A stretch of DNA of 64,000 nt from Rhineura floridana (taxonomy: Eukaryota; Chordata; Lepidosauria; Squamata; Rhineuridae). The stretch covers positions 286,340,394-286,404,393 of the forward strand of contig NC_084480.1 of the NCBI RefSeq assembly GCF_030035675.1, in the 5' to 3' direction. Shown in pieces: positions 25,480-37,059 of the stretch. Within the stretch, counting starts at the first letter, position 1, and each line of letters begins with the position of its first letter. The notes beneath the pieces are model-generated. The model searched no databases. It worked only from the letters and a program-made list of their open reading frames with translations, and was not told where the DNA came from. Made by a program: the position numbers and the translations under genes.

Positions 25480-25850
25480 TTCAGTAATGATGGGTAGGCC
25501 CTAACACCAGCTGCAGAGACCCTGCACACAGAACCACAATTAAGGTCAATCAGATTGGAAGACACAAGAAACAGGGTCTTTTCAATAGTGGCCCAAATCC
25601 TTGTAGAACTCACACACAGAGAGAGGATATACATTTGGCCACCTCTTTAGCTGCTTTTAAAGACCTTTTCCTTCCAATCTGCTTTTAATTAAGGATGCTG
25701 GGTTGGATTACCAGTAGTATTGCTTATTATTATATAATATGTTTTCTGTAGATTGCTGGTCTGGATTTGAGATGTTTTATGCTGCTGTGTTTAGTTTTAA
25801 TATTTTATGTGGACTTTTGTTGTTGTTTTGTGTGTATGCGTGGCAGTATT
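25480..25850 (+). mobile_element. L2-clade LINE fragment
   Basis: The pattern GCAGAGACCCTGCACACAGA, CAGGGTCTTTTCAATAGTGG, then CTGCTTTTAAAGACCTTTTC and a T-rich 3' region follows the order of the L2 C-terminus and 3' untranslated region (compare 18700-18900). Strongly diverged. Confidence 0.5.
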
Positions 25851-25892
25851 AAAATATTGAAACAAAGGGCTCTAATTAACATTTCTCTAGAG

Positions 25893-26029
25893 CAGCCTTT
25901 CCCAACCAGTGTGCCTCCAGATGTTGTTGGACCACAACTCCCATCTTCCTGACCGTTGGCAATGCTGGCTGAGGCTGATGGGAGTTGTGGTCCAACAACA
26001 TCTGGAGGCACACTGGTTGGGAAAGGCTG
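25893..26029. mobile_element. hAT-type MITE with perfect 53 bp inverted repeats
   Basis: The element starts CAGCCTTTCCCAACCAG and ends with the exact reverse complement; the two 53 bp arms match perfectly, leaving a loop of about 30 bp. It is flanked on both sides by the 8 bp target duplication CTCTAGAG (25885-25892 and 26030-26037), which fits the known hAT preference nTCTAGAn. Perfect arms suggest a recent insertion. It lies in STK3 intron 4, 96 bp from exon 4. Confidence 0.95.
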
Positions 26030-26125
26030 CTCTAGAGCAAAGACATCTTTGCTGGGAACACCTTTTTTATTCATGTGAACAGTTGCAGAGGTAATAATAT
26101 CTTATAAAAAAAATACAAAACTTAC

Positions 26126-26240
26126 CGTTTTATTCCGTAATCTAATTATGTCTGAGACAGAACCAGCTCCACAGTACTCCATAACAATCCACAGGTCTGT
26201 GTTCTTAAAGTAGCTGCCATAGTACTTGACAACGTAAGGG
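26126..26240 (-). CDS. STK3: STK3 coding exon 4 (N-lobe sheet and hinge)
   Basis: 115 bp, residues 78-116. Reads SPYVVKYYGSYFKNTDLWIV, then MEYCGAGSVSDIIRLRNKT. It holds beta strands 4 and 5, the gatekeeper methionine and hinge (MEYC), and the start of helix D. Acceptor TTGTGTTCAG, donor GTAAGT, ending in phase 0. SPYVV is the MST2 form (MST1 SPHVV). In the pre-mRNA a 137 nt perfect-hairpin hAT MITE begins 96 nt past the donor. Confidence 0.98.
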
Positions 26241-26527
26241 CTGAACACAAAAACATGGTTGTCAACATACAGATGTGAACCTTCAAGAACTTTAAGAAGC
26301 AGTAGTGTCCAGAATCAATCTTACTAAATTGGAGCTTGGTATCATTTCTCCAAGCAGCTGCCTGACTTTTATGAGAAGAGTTTATCAAATTGTCAACAAG
26401 ACGAAAAAACAGAACTACAAAATATTGGTGCACATGCTAATAATTAAGAGCCTACAATAGATCACTCATCATCTTTGCATATGAATTGAAAAAAAATCAT
26501 ACACATCCTTTCACACAAGCCATATAC

Positions 26528-26875
26528 CAAGAATGGGAAACTTCAGCCCCGGTGGCCAAATTAGGCCCTCTAGCCATCTCTATCTGGCCCTTAGGACTCT
26601 CCACAAGCCACACCCCTCACCAGCCCTCCTTGGAATCCTTCTTTCATGTTTCTGCCTGGCAGGAACATGTCTTTGAACTCTGACAATGCTGCTTGCTTGC
26701 CTGGATGGGAGATAGAGAGGGATGAGTGACTGTGTAGAAACTAGCTGATGGTACAAGGCAAGATAAAATAGACATCTGTTGCTCTGCCAGCCCTGTTCTC
26801 CACTGGAATGTGGCCCTCAGAAGACTGCCCAGAAGGGAAAGTGGCCCTTCGGCTGAAAAATGTTCCCCACTCATG
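26528..26875. mobile_element. hAT-type non-autonomous element
   Basis: 348 bp with imperfect terminal repeats (CAAGAATGGGAAAC against the reverse of GTTCCCCACTCATG) and 8 bp flanks CCATATAC and GCATATAC (7 of 8 match). Internal GTGGCCCTTCGGCTGAAAAA recurs near 49.6 kb. No transposase frame. Confidence 0.75.
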
Positions 26876-27554
26876 GCATATACCAAGGTGGAAGAGAAGA
26901 CAAGGATTCCTAATTATCCCTAACGATTGTCCCTAATGCACTTAGATATCAGGCACTTTACAAAACTAAAAAGTCAAATAGTACTAATATGAGACAGTCA
27001 AGTATAATTGCCTTCTGGCAGGTAATAAAAAATACAAACGTGGAATCCTGTTTATGCTCCTTGTGCTATTGCTCCAGCAGAGGCATCCACTAACTGAAAA
27101 GGAAGGCATTTTTTAAAATGCTCCCCCCCCCGCCGCCCACAGCCACCAGAAAAATATCTCCCTAACAATTTTTCAGGGCCACTGGGGGCTCCAGGGTAAG
27201 GCAGAAATTGGCAAAAATCACTGGCTGACACCTTCACTAGATCAAAAGTCCTTGAGCCCAAAGAATAGCACTGGTGCGATACAACTCAAAATGTCCCTGT
27301 ACACAATCTAAAAATCTGCATCTTACTACTTCATTCACAGATCTGCTCACAATCACTAGCCACACTGCTGATATGAGTATGGATAATGCCATATGCTTGG
27401 CACTACTCATCCAGAACCAGTGCAACCCCCTTTTTTATTCATAGCTTCCAACTACCAGTAGATCTATTTACAGAAGCCTGCTTCTGTACTGTATTAACTG
27501 CTACCTTACTAAGACAACTGTATCCAAATGCTCCATAAAATGTAGTGTGCCAGC

Positions 27555-27812
27555 ACTTACTCTTTGGAACTCCCTGCCTATTGACATCAGGCAAGCACCT
27601 TCGCTGTATTCCTTTTGGCACCTGCTTAAAACTTTTTTGTTTAGGTAAGCCTATCCAGACACATGGATGTGTAAATCTTTTTAGTTTCTTGTTTTAAGAA
27701 TATTTTAATTACTTGTTTTTAAACTGTTTTATTGATAATTTTAATGTCTATTGTAAGCTGCTTAGAGTTTTTACATCCAAGCAGTATATAAATTGTTACA
27801 TAAATAAATATG
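27555..27812 (+). mobile_element. L2 3'-end fragment
   Basis: CTTTGGAACTCCCTGCCTAT corresponds to the conserved LWNALP region, followed by a T-rich 3' untranslated region and TTACATAAATAAATA tail. Confidence 0.65.
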
Positions 27813-29200
27813 TATTTTATCATGCAATCTATTACCATCTATTCACAAGGAAATTATCTCCATCTATTACAAATGTTAATGCCATCACCCTGTATTTAAA
27901 ATTGTCTCTTTGCTTAGGAGATACAAGGGTTTAAGACTTCCTTTCTCCTTAGGTCAAGGAGCTCTTCTCTGTGTCTAGATTTTAGTGCTTAACTCAGTAG
28001 TGGTAATAGACTAAAGTTAAGTGTAACTACTACTACTGACATATCAATGTCAACAGGACATCTTCATTCAAATCTGACCTGGAGATGTAGCAAACTCTGA
28101 ATAAACACATCATAAAATCCATTTCATCCTTAACAGCAATATACAGCAGACTTTAAACCTTGCCCCTTACAATTATGCTATTCCTAGGATACAATATTTT
28201 GGGACAATCTCCGTAACAAATTCTTAAGTCCTTACACTAAAGATTAACGAGCTGCAATAAAAACGAATGATAAAAGCCTGCCGAAGCATATATCATATTT
28301 CAATATTTACAGCCGAGCAACATTCTTGCAATCTTCTAATTCAGGTTCTGTTAGTCTTACTTTAACTACTGTGTGTTTTGGGGCATTTGTAATTTGTCCA
28401 TAAAGATCTTCACTGATATAAAAATAAGCCTCTGAAGAAAGGGAAGTATTCTTCACATAAATATTTTACAAGGGAGTGATTCACAAATATTTTACTAAGG
28501 GCACACCTTTATCTTTGTTCAACACCTACCTATCACTGCCAACCTTTTGCATGGATGCAAACCGCACTTAATCCCTCTTACTGCCTCATCTGAAGAACCA
28601 AGGCTCTCATCACCAGTGAATAACTGCAGTACAGTTTAAAGGGGTTTCAGCATCTTGATCCTTACGCTCCTCTGCCTCACCCTTGCTAGCTAAATGGAAT
28701 CCCCAAAGCAGGTGAAGAGAAATTCAACACTGGAGGCTTCAACCAAGATATAACCTGCTGTCAACCCATGAGAAAGGGCAGACTATGAACACTTATTTGA
28801 AGTAGGATATCCTCTTTGCTCAAACCAGCCATATTCCCAGCTTCTTAGTCCAATGAAATCTATCTCCCACAAATGGCACACAATCTATTCAATACTATCT
28901 CCAAACCCATGAAGACAGACCCAAGCACCAGTTCTCGTGTAAGAAAAACCCACAAATGAGGCACAGTGGGCCACACTATGTATTTGCTGACTGAAAAGGG
29001 AAACTGGGACTTATGTTAACCACCCTATATGTATCATATCACCATATATGCCATGCTAGACAGCATTCTTCAGGACAACATGTTTTTTTAGAAAACATAT
29101 TGCTCCACTAGTCATTTCACTCCAATATTTACTTTGCATCTAACCTTAACTGTAATAGCTATATCCAAACATGTCAAAGTCACATGTTTTAATCTGTTTT
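27813..29200. other. Intronic sequence without recognised gene
   Basis: STK3 intron 3, AT-rich, apparently single-copy; no exon or clear repeat was recognised. Confidence 0.5.
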
Positions 29201-29219
29201 GAACGTAGTGCTGATTTTA

Positions 29220-29600
29220 AATACCTGTTTTCAAACTGTCTTTTACTGATAATTTCACTGTTTTACTCTATGTTTTTTCCAAACTGCTTTGAAGTTTTCT
29301 TACAAACAAGTGATATATAAATAAAATAATAAAATAAAATAAATAATAAAAATAATAAAAATAAATAGCAATCTAATGTCATCCTTTAAGATGAACTGTG
29401 GAATTCATTGCCTTCGTATATTAGGCAGGCATCCTTTGTGTTTAGTTTTAAATGCCATCTTAAAACTTTTTTATTTGCACAAGGTTATCCTGCCACGTGA
29501 CCCAGATGTATGTTCTTCTGATCTTTGCCACTTTGTTGTTTTTTCCTTTAATTTTATGTATACTGCTTTGAAATAAAGAACATGATACATGAATAAATTT
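29220..29600 (+). mobile_element. L2 3'-end fragments, two in tandem, with AATAA simple repeat
   Basis: 29220-29320 is an L2-type 3' end (AAACTGCTTTGAAGTTTTC) leading into an (AATAA)n stretch at 29320-29370. 29385-29600 then repeats the theme (AACTGTGGAATTCATTGCCT, CTGCTTTGAAATAAAG). Lies 340 bp from STK3 exon 3. Confidence 0.6.
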
Positions 29601-29710
29601 TGTCAGCGTATCAGACAGAGTTAGTACAAAGGCATTTAAAAGCTCCAAAGAAAGAAGGACACAGCCACCGTGCCTCTGCACTGTTCCTGGCATCAGTCCC
29701 CTTATTTCCC

Positions 29711-29734
29711 TCACCCACCCACCCACCCACCCAC
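29711..29734 (+). repeat. (CCCA)n microsatellite
   Basis: Five to six CCCA/CCCACC units in a row. Confidence 0.85.
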
Positions 29735-29935
29735 ATTGGCCAGCAGGTAGAGAAGGAGAATAGAAAAATTAAAACCCAATAAGACATGTACATTATTCAT
29801 CACTGAACTATGAAGACTTTAAAAGAGAGTTTTAACCCCACATTGCAATTCTCAAAAGGTTAAAACTTATACTATCAAAGAAAGATTTTAGACATTTTTT
29901 TAAAAAGCTGAGCTCTCACAATGTGTAATCCATAC

Positions 29936-30064
29936 CTGTCACATTGTTGCATTATTGAAATTTCTTTAATTATTTCCTGTAGGTCTGATTCAACAGGGAC
30001 CTGCTTAATTGCCACTACTTGCCCAGATTCTTTATGAATAGCTTTAAATACACTGCCATACGAC
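29936..30064 (-). CDS. STK3: STK3 coding exon 3 (ATP-binding lobe)
   Basis: 129 bp, residues 35-78 (split at both ends, phase 2 in and out). Reads GSYGSVFKAIHKESGQVVA, then IKQVPVESDLQEIIKEIS and IMQQCDS. It carries the second half of the glycine loop (GEGSYGSV), the VAIK lysine at residue 55 (human K56) that anchors ATP phosphates, and the alpha-C helix with the glutamate that pairs with that lysine. Acceptor TTTTTTATAG, donor GTATGG. F41, S48 and V51 match MST2 rather than MST1 (Y, T and I). Confidence 0.98.
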
Positions 30065-30234
30065 CTATAAAAAAAAGCAGCACTAATTTAGGCTCTTGAT
30101 AACACAATTGCTGTCCATTAAACTATCTTATACAATAGTTAATTCAACAGCCACATTTGTTGCTTGTATACTAGTATTTACTACATTTAATACCATGAAG
30201 TACAATAGAGACATTTCTGTATGCCCACAAGCAA

Positions 30235-30512
30235 GGAGCATTGTACCACAGTCCAAAAGAGGATTAGACAAATTCATGAAGGATATGGCTAACTATGGGT
30301 ACTAGCCATTATAGGTACGTATGTTCCCACCCCACTCTTGGAGGCAGCATGCCTCTTTATGCCATTTGCTGCGAAACACAAGTGGGAAGGATGCTATTGA
30401 ACTCAGGTCCATCTTGTGGGCTTCCCGTAGGTATCTGTTTGGCCACTGTAAGAAGAGGAAATTGGACTAGATGGGCCTTTGGTCTGATCCAGTATGGTGC
30501 TTCTCATGTTAT
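30235..30512 (+). mobile_element. CR1 LINE 3' end
   Basis: AAAGAGGATTAGACAAATTC, CTTGTGGGCTTCCCGTAGGT, GACTAGATGGGCCTTTGGTC and TGATCCAGTATGGTGCTTCT: CR1 C-terminus and 3' untranslated region in canonical order. Begins 170 bp upstream (in gene sense) of STK3 exon 3. Confidence 0.9.
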
Positions 30513-30949
30513 CTATAATTTTATTTAACTGGAGTTCTAAATATGTGTAGAATATTTGTAGAGGCTTCATTTTCACATGTCTATAAAATGGGATGCCTTG
30601 GCTTAACGCTTTGATAAGACCAACTCTGTGCATTTAGCATCAATTAGCAGTTCCTTGAAAAATGTCTTTGCTTTCTAACAGAACAAGTACAGCTTGCAAC
30701 AAAACACTGTAGTGTACAGTACTCCTCGTCAGAGTTCCACCCAGCCATGCTCTTTTCCAGAACATTCCATTCCAGCCCCCCCCCATGTTTTTCATTTTTC
30801 TTTTCCAACTGACACCCAATGTTCTGTATCTACTGAGCATGCCATTTTAGGGTTTCCACATACACCACATTCTCACTCTTTTTTAAAAAAAATATTTTTC
30901 AAACATTAGGACTCCCCTGAAGTGCCTCTTCCTTGTGCGTGGATGATGC

Positions 30950-31300
30950 CATTTTATTTATTTATTTATTAGATTTATATCCTGCCTTTCCTCCCAAACA
31001 AACAAGGGCGGCAAGGAAAAGCACTAAAACACTTTAAAACATAAAAGCAGACTTTAGAATATATTAAAACAAAATATCTAAATTGTTGATGAATATATGT
31101 TTTTCAAAACTTCTAAATAAACAAACAAGTCCTTTGAAAAAAACAACAGAAACAAAATATCTTTAAAAACATTTTTTAAAAGCTTTAAAAATACCTTTTA
31201 AAAAAAAAGGTTTAAAAACTTATTGGAAAGCAATTCCAACACAGACCCAGACTGGGAGACAGTCTCAACTTAAAAGGCTTGTTGAAAGAGGAAGGTATTT
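30950..31300 (-). mobile_element. LINE 3'-end remnant
   Basis: TTATTTATTTATTAGATTTA then ATCCTGCCTTTCCTCCC and AGGGCGGCAAGG is the reversed tail of a squamate non-LTR element, followed by AAAAC-rich sequence. No coding part was recognised. Confidence 0.6.
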
Positions 31301-31413
31301 TGGCTACATAAGGACTGGTACTTCAATAATGAGTTTGCTTTAGTAAGTATGTTTGATAAGCAAATGAGATGGATATGAACAGTACGTGAGTAGACTATTT
31401 TCTGCTAGCTATT

Positions 31414-32606
31414 GTTGTTGTTGTTATATGCCTTCAAGTTGATTGCGACTTATGGCGACTCTATGAATCAGCGACCTCCAACAGCATCTGTCATGAACCA
31501 CCCTGTTCAGATCTTGTAAGTTCAGGTCTGTGGCTTCCTTTATGGAATCAGTCAATCTCTTGTTTGACCTTCTGTTTTTCCCAGCATTATTGGCTTTTCG
31601 AGTGAATCATGTCTTCTCATGATGTGTCCAAAGTACGATAACCTCAGTTCCATCATTTCAGCTTCTAGTGACAGTTCTGGTTTAGTTTGTTCTAACACCC
31701 AATTATTTGTCTTTTTCGCAGTCCATGGTATGTGCAAAGCTCTCCTCCAACACCACATTTCAAATGAGTTGATTCTTCTCTTATCCACTTTTTTCTCTGT
31801 CCAACTTTCACATCAATACATAGAGATCAGGAATACCATGGTCTGATGATCCTGACTTTAGTGTTCAGTGATACATCTTTGCATTTGAGGACCTTTTCTA
31901 GTTCTCTCCTAGCTGCCCTCCCAAGTCCTAGCAGCCTTGATTTCTTGACTATTGTCTCCATTTTGGTTAATGACTGTGCCAACGTACTGATAATCCCTGA
32001 CAAGTTCAATGTCCTCATTGTCAACTTTAAAGTTACATAAATCTTCTGTTGTCATTACTTTAGTTTTTTTGACATTCAGCTATAGTCCTGCTTTTGTGCT
32101 TTCCTCTTTAACTTTCATCAGCATTCATTTCAAATCATTACTGGTTTCTGCCTGTAGTATGGTATCATCTGCATATCTCAAATTGTTGATATTTCTCCCT
32201 CCAATTTTCACGCCTCCTTCATCTTGGTCCAATCCCGATTTCCGTATCATATGTTCTGTGTATAGATTAAACAAATAGGGTGATAAAATACACCCCCGTC
32301 TCACACCCTTTCCGGCTGGGAACCAATCGGTTTCTCCATATTCTGTCCTTACAGTAGCCTCTTGTCTCGAGTATAGGTTACCTATCAGGACAATCAGATG
32401 CTGTGGCACCCCCATTTCTTTTAAAGCATTCCATAGTGTTTCATGATCTACACAGTCAAAGGCTTTGCTGTAATCTATAAAGCACAGGGTGATTTTCTTC
32501 TGAAATTCCTTGGTCCGTTTCATTATCCAACATATGTTTGTGATATGGTCTCTGGTGCCTCTTCCCTTTCTAAATCCAGCTTGGACGTCTCGCTCCATAT
32601 ATGGTA
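31414..32606 (-). mobile_element. RTE-clade (BovB-like) LINE, 5'-truncated, with 11 bp target duplication
   Basis: Translations include AGFRKGRGTRDHI, CFIDYSKAFDCVDHETLW, GKGVRRGCILSPYLFNLY, catalytic NNLRYADDTILQAET, KVLKCKDVSLNTKVRII and RRINSFEMWCWRRALHIPWT, all in the order of BovB/RTE reverse transcriptase. The frame is interrupted several times. The 3' end (AAGTCGCAATCAACTTGAAG on minus, then a TTGTTG tail on plus) resembles the Sauria SINE tail. TGCTAGCTATT flanks it on both sides (31403-31413 and 32607-32617), marking one insertion event. Confidence 0.92.
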
Positions 32607-32769
32607 TGCTAGCTATTAGGCTGCAATATTTTTGGACACATTTCCAACTTCTGTGTTATAAGATCTCAGTATTAAGTGCACCTGAATGTGTATTCAGAAG
32701 TATTATTAGCATTAGTATTTATTTCCTGCCCTTCACCCAGAGGTCCCAAAACGAGTTACAATAACCTTA

Positions 32770-35700
32770 ACCAGATGCCTGGGGGAAGCCTGCAAGCAGG
32801 ACCCGAGTGCAAGAACACACTCCCCTCCTGAGGCTTCCGGCAACTGGTTTTCAGAAGCATGCTGCCTCTGACTAGGGTGGCACAGCACAGCCATCACGGC
32901 TAGTAGCCATTGATAGCCCTGTCCTCCATGAATTTGTCTAATCTTCTTTTAAAGTCATGCAAACTGGTGGCCATTACTGCATCTTGTGGGAGCAAATTCC
33001 ATAGTTTAACTATGCGCTGAGTAAAGAAGTACTTCCTTTTGTCTGTCCTGAATCTTCCAACATTCAGCTTCTTTGAATGTCCACGAGTTCTAGTATTATG
33101 AGAGAGGGAGAAGAACTTTTCTCTATCCACTTTCTCAATGCCATGCATAATTTTATACACTTCTATCATGTCTCCTCTGACCCGCCTTTTCTCTAAACTA
33201 AAAAGCCCCAAACGCTGCAACCTTTCCTCGTAAGGGAGTCGCTCCATCCCCTTGATCATTCTGGTTGCCCTCTTCTGAACCTTTTCCAACTCTATAATAT
33301 CCTTTTTGAGATGAGGCGACCAGAACTGTACACAGTATTCCAAATGCGGCCGCACCATAGATTTATACAATGGCGTGATGATATCGGCTGTTTTATTTTC
33401 AATGCCTTTCCTAATTATCCCTAGCATGGAATTTGCCTTTTTCACAGCTGCCGCACACTGGGTCGACATTTTCATCGTGCTGTCCACTACAACCCCGAGG
33501 TCTCTCGCCTGGTCAGTCACCGCCAGTTCAGACCCCATGAGCGTATATGTGAAATTCAGATTTTTTGCTCCAATATGCATAATTTTACACTTGTTTATAT
33601 TGAATTGCATTTGCCATTTTTCCACCCATTCACTCAGTTTGGAGAGGTCTTTTTGGAGCTCTTCACAATCCCTTTTTGTTTTAACAACCCTGAACAATTT
33701 AGTGTCGTCAGCAAACTTGGCCACTTGACTGCTCACTCCTAATTCTAGGTCATTAATGAACAAGTTGAAAAGTACAGGTCCCAATACCGATCCTTGAGGG
33801 ACTCCACTTTCTACAACCCTCCATTAGGAGAACTGTCCGTTTATTCCTACTCTCTGCTTTCTGCTTCTTAACCAATTCCTTATCCACAAGAGGACCTCTC
33901 CTCTTATTCCATGACTGCTAAGCTTCCTCAGAAGTCTTTGGTGAGGTACCTTGTCAAAAGCTTTTTGAAAGTCTAAGTACAATATGTCCACTGGATCACC
34001 TCTATCTATATGCTTGTTGACACTCTCAAAGAATTCTAATAGGTTACTGAGACAGGACTTTCCCTTGCAGAAGCCATGCTGGCTCTGCTTCAGCAAGGCT
34101 TGCTCTTCTATGTGCTTAGTTAATCTAGCTTTAATCATACTTTCTACCAGTTTTCCAGGGACAGAAGTTAAGCTAACTGGCCTGTAATTTCCGGGATCCC
34201 CTCTGGATCCCTTTTTGAATATTGGCGTTACATTTGCCACTTTCCAGTCCTCAGGCACAGAGGAGGACCCGAGGGACAAGTTACATATTTTAGTTAGCAG
34301 ATCAGCAATTTCACATTTGAGTTCTTTGAGAACTCTCAGGTGGATGCCATCTGGGCCTGGTGATTTGTCAGTTTTTATATTGCCCATTAAGCCTAGAACT
34401 TCCTCTCTCGTTACCACTATTTGTCTCAGTTCCTCAGAATCCCTTCCTGCAAATGTTAGTTCAGGTTCAGGGATCTGCCCTATATCTTCCACTGTGAAGA
34501 CAGATGCAAAGAATTCATTGAGCTTCTCTGCAATCTCCTTATCGTTCTTTAGTACACCTTTGACTCCCTTATCATCCAAGGGTCCAATTGCCTCCCTAGA
34601 TGGTTTCCTGCTTTGAATGTATTTATAGAATTTTTTGTTGTTGGTTTTTATGTTCTTAGCAACGTGCTCCTCAAATTCTTTTTTAGCATCCCTTATTGTC
34701 TTCTTGCATTTCTTTTGCCAGAGTTTGTGTCCTTTTTTATTTTCTTCATTCGGACAAGACTTCCATTTTCTGAAGGAAGACTTTTTGCCTCTAAGAGCTT
34801 CCTTGACTTTGCTCATTAACCATGCTGGCATCTTCTTGGCCCTGGCGATACCTTTTCTGATCTGCGGTATGCACTCCAGTTGAGCTTCTAATATAGTGTT
34901 TTTAAACAACTTCCAAGCATTTTTGAGTGATGTGACCCTCTGGACTTTGTTTTTCAGTTTTCTTTTTACCAATCCCCTCATTTTTGTGAAGTTTCCTCTT
35001 TTGAAGTCAAATGTGACCGTGTTGGATTTTCTTGGCAATCGGCCATTTACATGTATGTTTAATTTAATAGCACTATGGTCACTGCTCCCAATCGGTTCGA
35101 CAACACTTACATCTCGCACCAGGTCCTGGTCCCCACTGAGGATTAAGTCCAGGGTTGCCATCCCTCTGGTCGGTTCCATGACCAACTGGTCTAGGGCATA
35201 GTCATTTAGAATATCTAGAAATTTTGCTTCTTTGTCATGACTGGAACACATATGCAGCCAGTCTATGTCTGGGTAGTTGAAGTCACCCATTACTACCACA
35301 TTTCCTAGTTTGGATGCTTCCTCAATTTCTGTCGGAAGGCAGAGCTGGGGTCCCAATCCCGGGGAGCTGGATCCCAGAGAGTTGGGAGAAGAGTATTCGG
35401 ATGGATGGCAGAGGGAAGGGGGAGGAACTTCCCCCCTTTGGAGCGAAGACGAAACAGAGGAACTGCCAGTGATAAGGTCGCTTAGCAACGGGGAGCCTGA
35501 ACCCTCCCTGGACATTCTCACGCCTCCCCCTCTTTCAGGCTCAGAGCAAGAGGGGAAAGAGGGAGGGCTGCTCACAGCCGAAAAGCAGGGAGGCAGTTTA
35601 CCATCAGTCCCTCCCCTATCCCCCATCCTGGAATCGGAAACTTCAGAAGAGGAGGGGGTGATGCTTCCCCCCTCACCGCGCACACGCAGACAGCTGAAAA

Positions 35701-36595
35701 GACAGGAGAGAAGGGGGGGAAGGTGGGCAATACCTGAGGGGCAGTTAAGGAGGAGCGAAAGATTGCGCACCCGTTTGGCCCCTTCTTAAAGAACAGGCGG
35801 GAAGAAGTCCCTTGCTCTGTCAACTTTCTCCCAATGCCGCAGGACCTGTATCCCTGTATTGATTCATGAGAAAACGCAGTCTTTGTTTGGACATTACCCT
35901 AATAAAACACGAATTAACTACAATCGTTGGTCTGGTTCCTGAGTCACATCCTGGGCCTGACAATTTCATATCTCTTCTCAAGGTCTCCCTGAGCATTTTG
36001 ATCAGGGGGACGATAGATCGTTCCCAGAATTAAATCCCTCCTGGGGCATGGTATCACCACCCACAACGATTCTGTGGAGGAGTCCGCCTCTTTTGGGGTT
36101 TTGAACTTGCTGGATTCAATGCCTTCTTTCACGTATAGAGCGACTCTGCCACCAATACGTCCTTCCCTGCCCTTCTGATATAGTTTATATCCAGGGATAA
36201 CTGTATCCCACTGGTTTTCTCCATTCCACCAGGTCTCCGTTATGCTCACTATATCAATGCTCTCCTCTAAGACCAAGCACTCCAGTTCTCCCATCTTGGT
36301 TCGGAGGCTCCTAGCATTAGCGTACAGGTACTTGTAAGCAGTGTCTCTCTTCAAGTGTCTTTGGCACTTGTGGTTTGGTCTGTGGTAATTTTGCTCTTCT
36401 GAATTTATATCCTGTGCCCCTGCTCTCACAATGCCTACTTCTAGGCCTATCCCTTTTAAAATTTCATCATTTCTTTGGTCTTTATCCCAGGGGGGAGGTT
36501 TACTCCGAACCGGACCTTCCTCAGCTCCTGTCGGGTTTCCCCCCTCAGTCAGTTTAAAAGCTGCTCTGCCACACCTCTGAGTTAAGCTCCACTGA
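32770..36595 (-). mobile_element. CR1-clade LINE, nearly complete reading region, with nested solo LTR
   Basis: Endonuclease at 35967-36430 and 34900-35325 (NARSLRTKMGELECLVLEES, DIVSITETWW, GTIYRPPDQN, VVVMGDFNYPDIDWLHMCSS), connector, then reverse transcriptase (DKSPGPDGIHLRVLKEL, FKKGSRGDPGNYRPVSLTSV, DILYLDFQKAFDKVPHQRL, ESGVPQGSVLGPVLFNLF, KFADDTKLFRVV) and C-terminal region (LEYCVQFWSPHLKKDI, GRFRTDKRKYFFTQRIVKLW), ending NGY at 32900. The frame is open from 35329 to 32900 except for one TAA at 33824-33826, just before the VPQG box. A 633 bp LTR lies in the endonuclease. Relatively young copy. Confidence 0.95.
35330..35962 (+). mobile_element. Solo LTR (Ty3/gypsy- or retrovirus-like) inside the CR1
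   Basis: 633 bp, TGTCGG...CTGACA, with inverted ends TGTC/GACA and a 5 bp target duplication ATTTC at 35325-35329 and 35963-35967. On the plus strand a polyadenylation signal AATAAA lies near 35900, followed by about 55 bp of U5. No internal region is present. A long stop-free stretch on plus (serine/glutamate-rich, then arginine-rich) covers much of the U3. Younger than the CR1 that it splits. Confidence 0.9.
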
Positions 36596-36602
36596 GCTTT
36601 AG

Positions 36603-36680
36603 GCTACAATCCTACATATACCTACTAGGAAGTTATTTCTAGGGACTTATTTCTGAATAGACATGTGTAGGATTATAGTG
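36603..36680. mobile_element. Short palindromic CAATCCTA MITE
   Basis: Starts CTACAATCCTACATATACC and ends ATGTGTAGGATTATAG, imperfect inverted ends. Same family as the copies at 48435, 52164 and 54907. Confidence 0.7.
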
Positions 36681-37059
36681 TTAGAACTATTAACATCAGT
36701 TTCAGTAACTTCTACATGAGTAAGTATATTTTAACTATGTGCATGAAAATATAGTAATTGAGAACAGGAAGAATCATGTTCTCCTTATCTTAGCTACAGA
36801 AGACTTTCACTGGCACAGATAAAAATCATAAAAGCTATCCCATTCTCTCATCCCCATGTGTAGCAACTGAGTGGGTAATATCCAAGAATCTTGGTGCCAA
36901 CCATTAGTTTAGCAAATATGGGCTTAAGGTTTCTGACCAACCCACATTTGAAATTTTTCTTTTAAATGGGGCAGACTCAGCTCATACTCTTCAGGACCCA
37001 GGCAATTGACCTATGACAACATGAGGACCTTGGCAGCACTTAAGCCAGAAAAACCTTGA

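Noticed and set aside
35277-35789. 170-residue plus frame and the N-terminal extension of the overlapping 648-residue minus frame
   Set aside because: Both come from the solo LTR inserted in the CR1; the minus frame merely reads through the junction into CR1.
36603-36680. Short conserved regulatory palindrome
   Set aside because: The same palindrome recurs many times in the window, so it is a MITE and not a locus-specific site.
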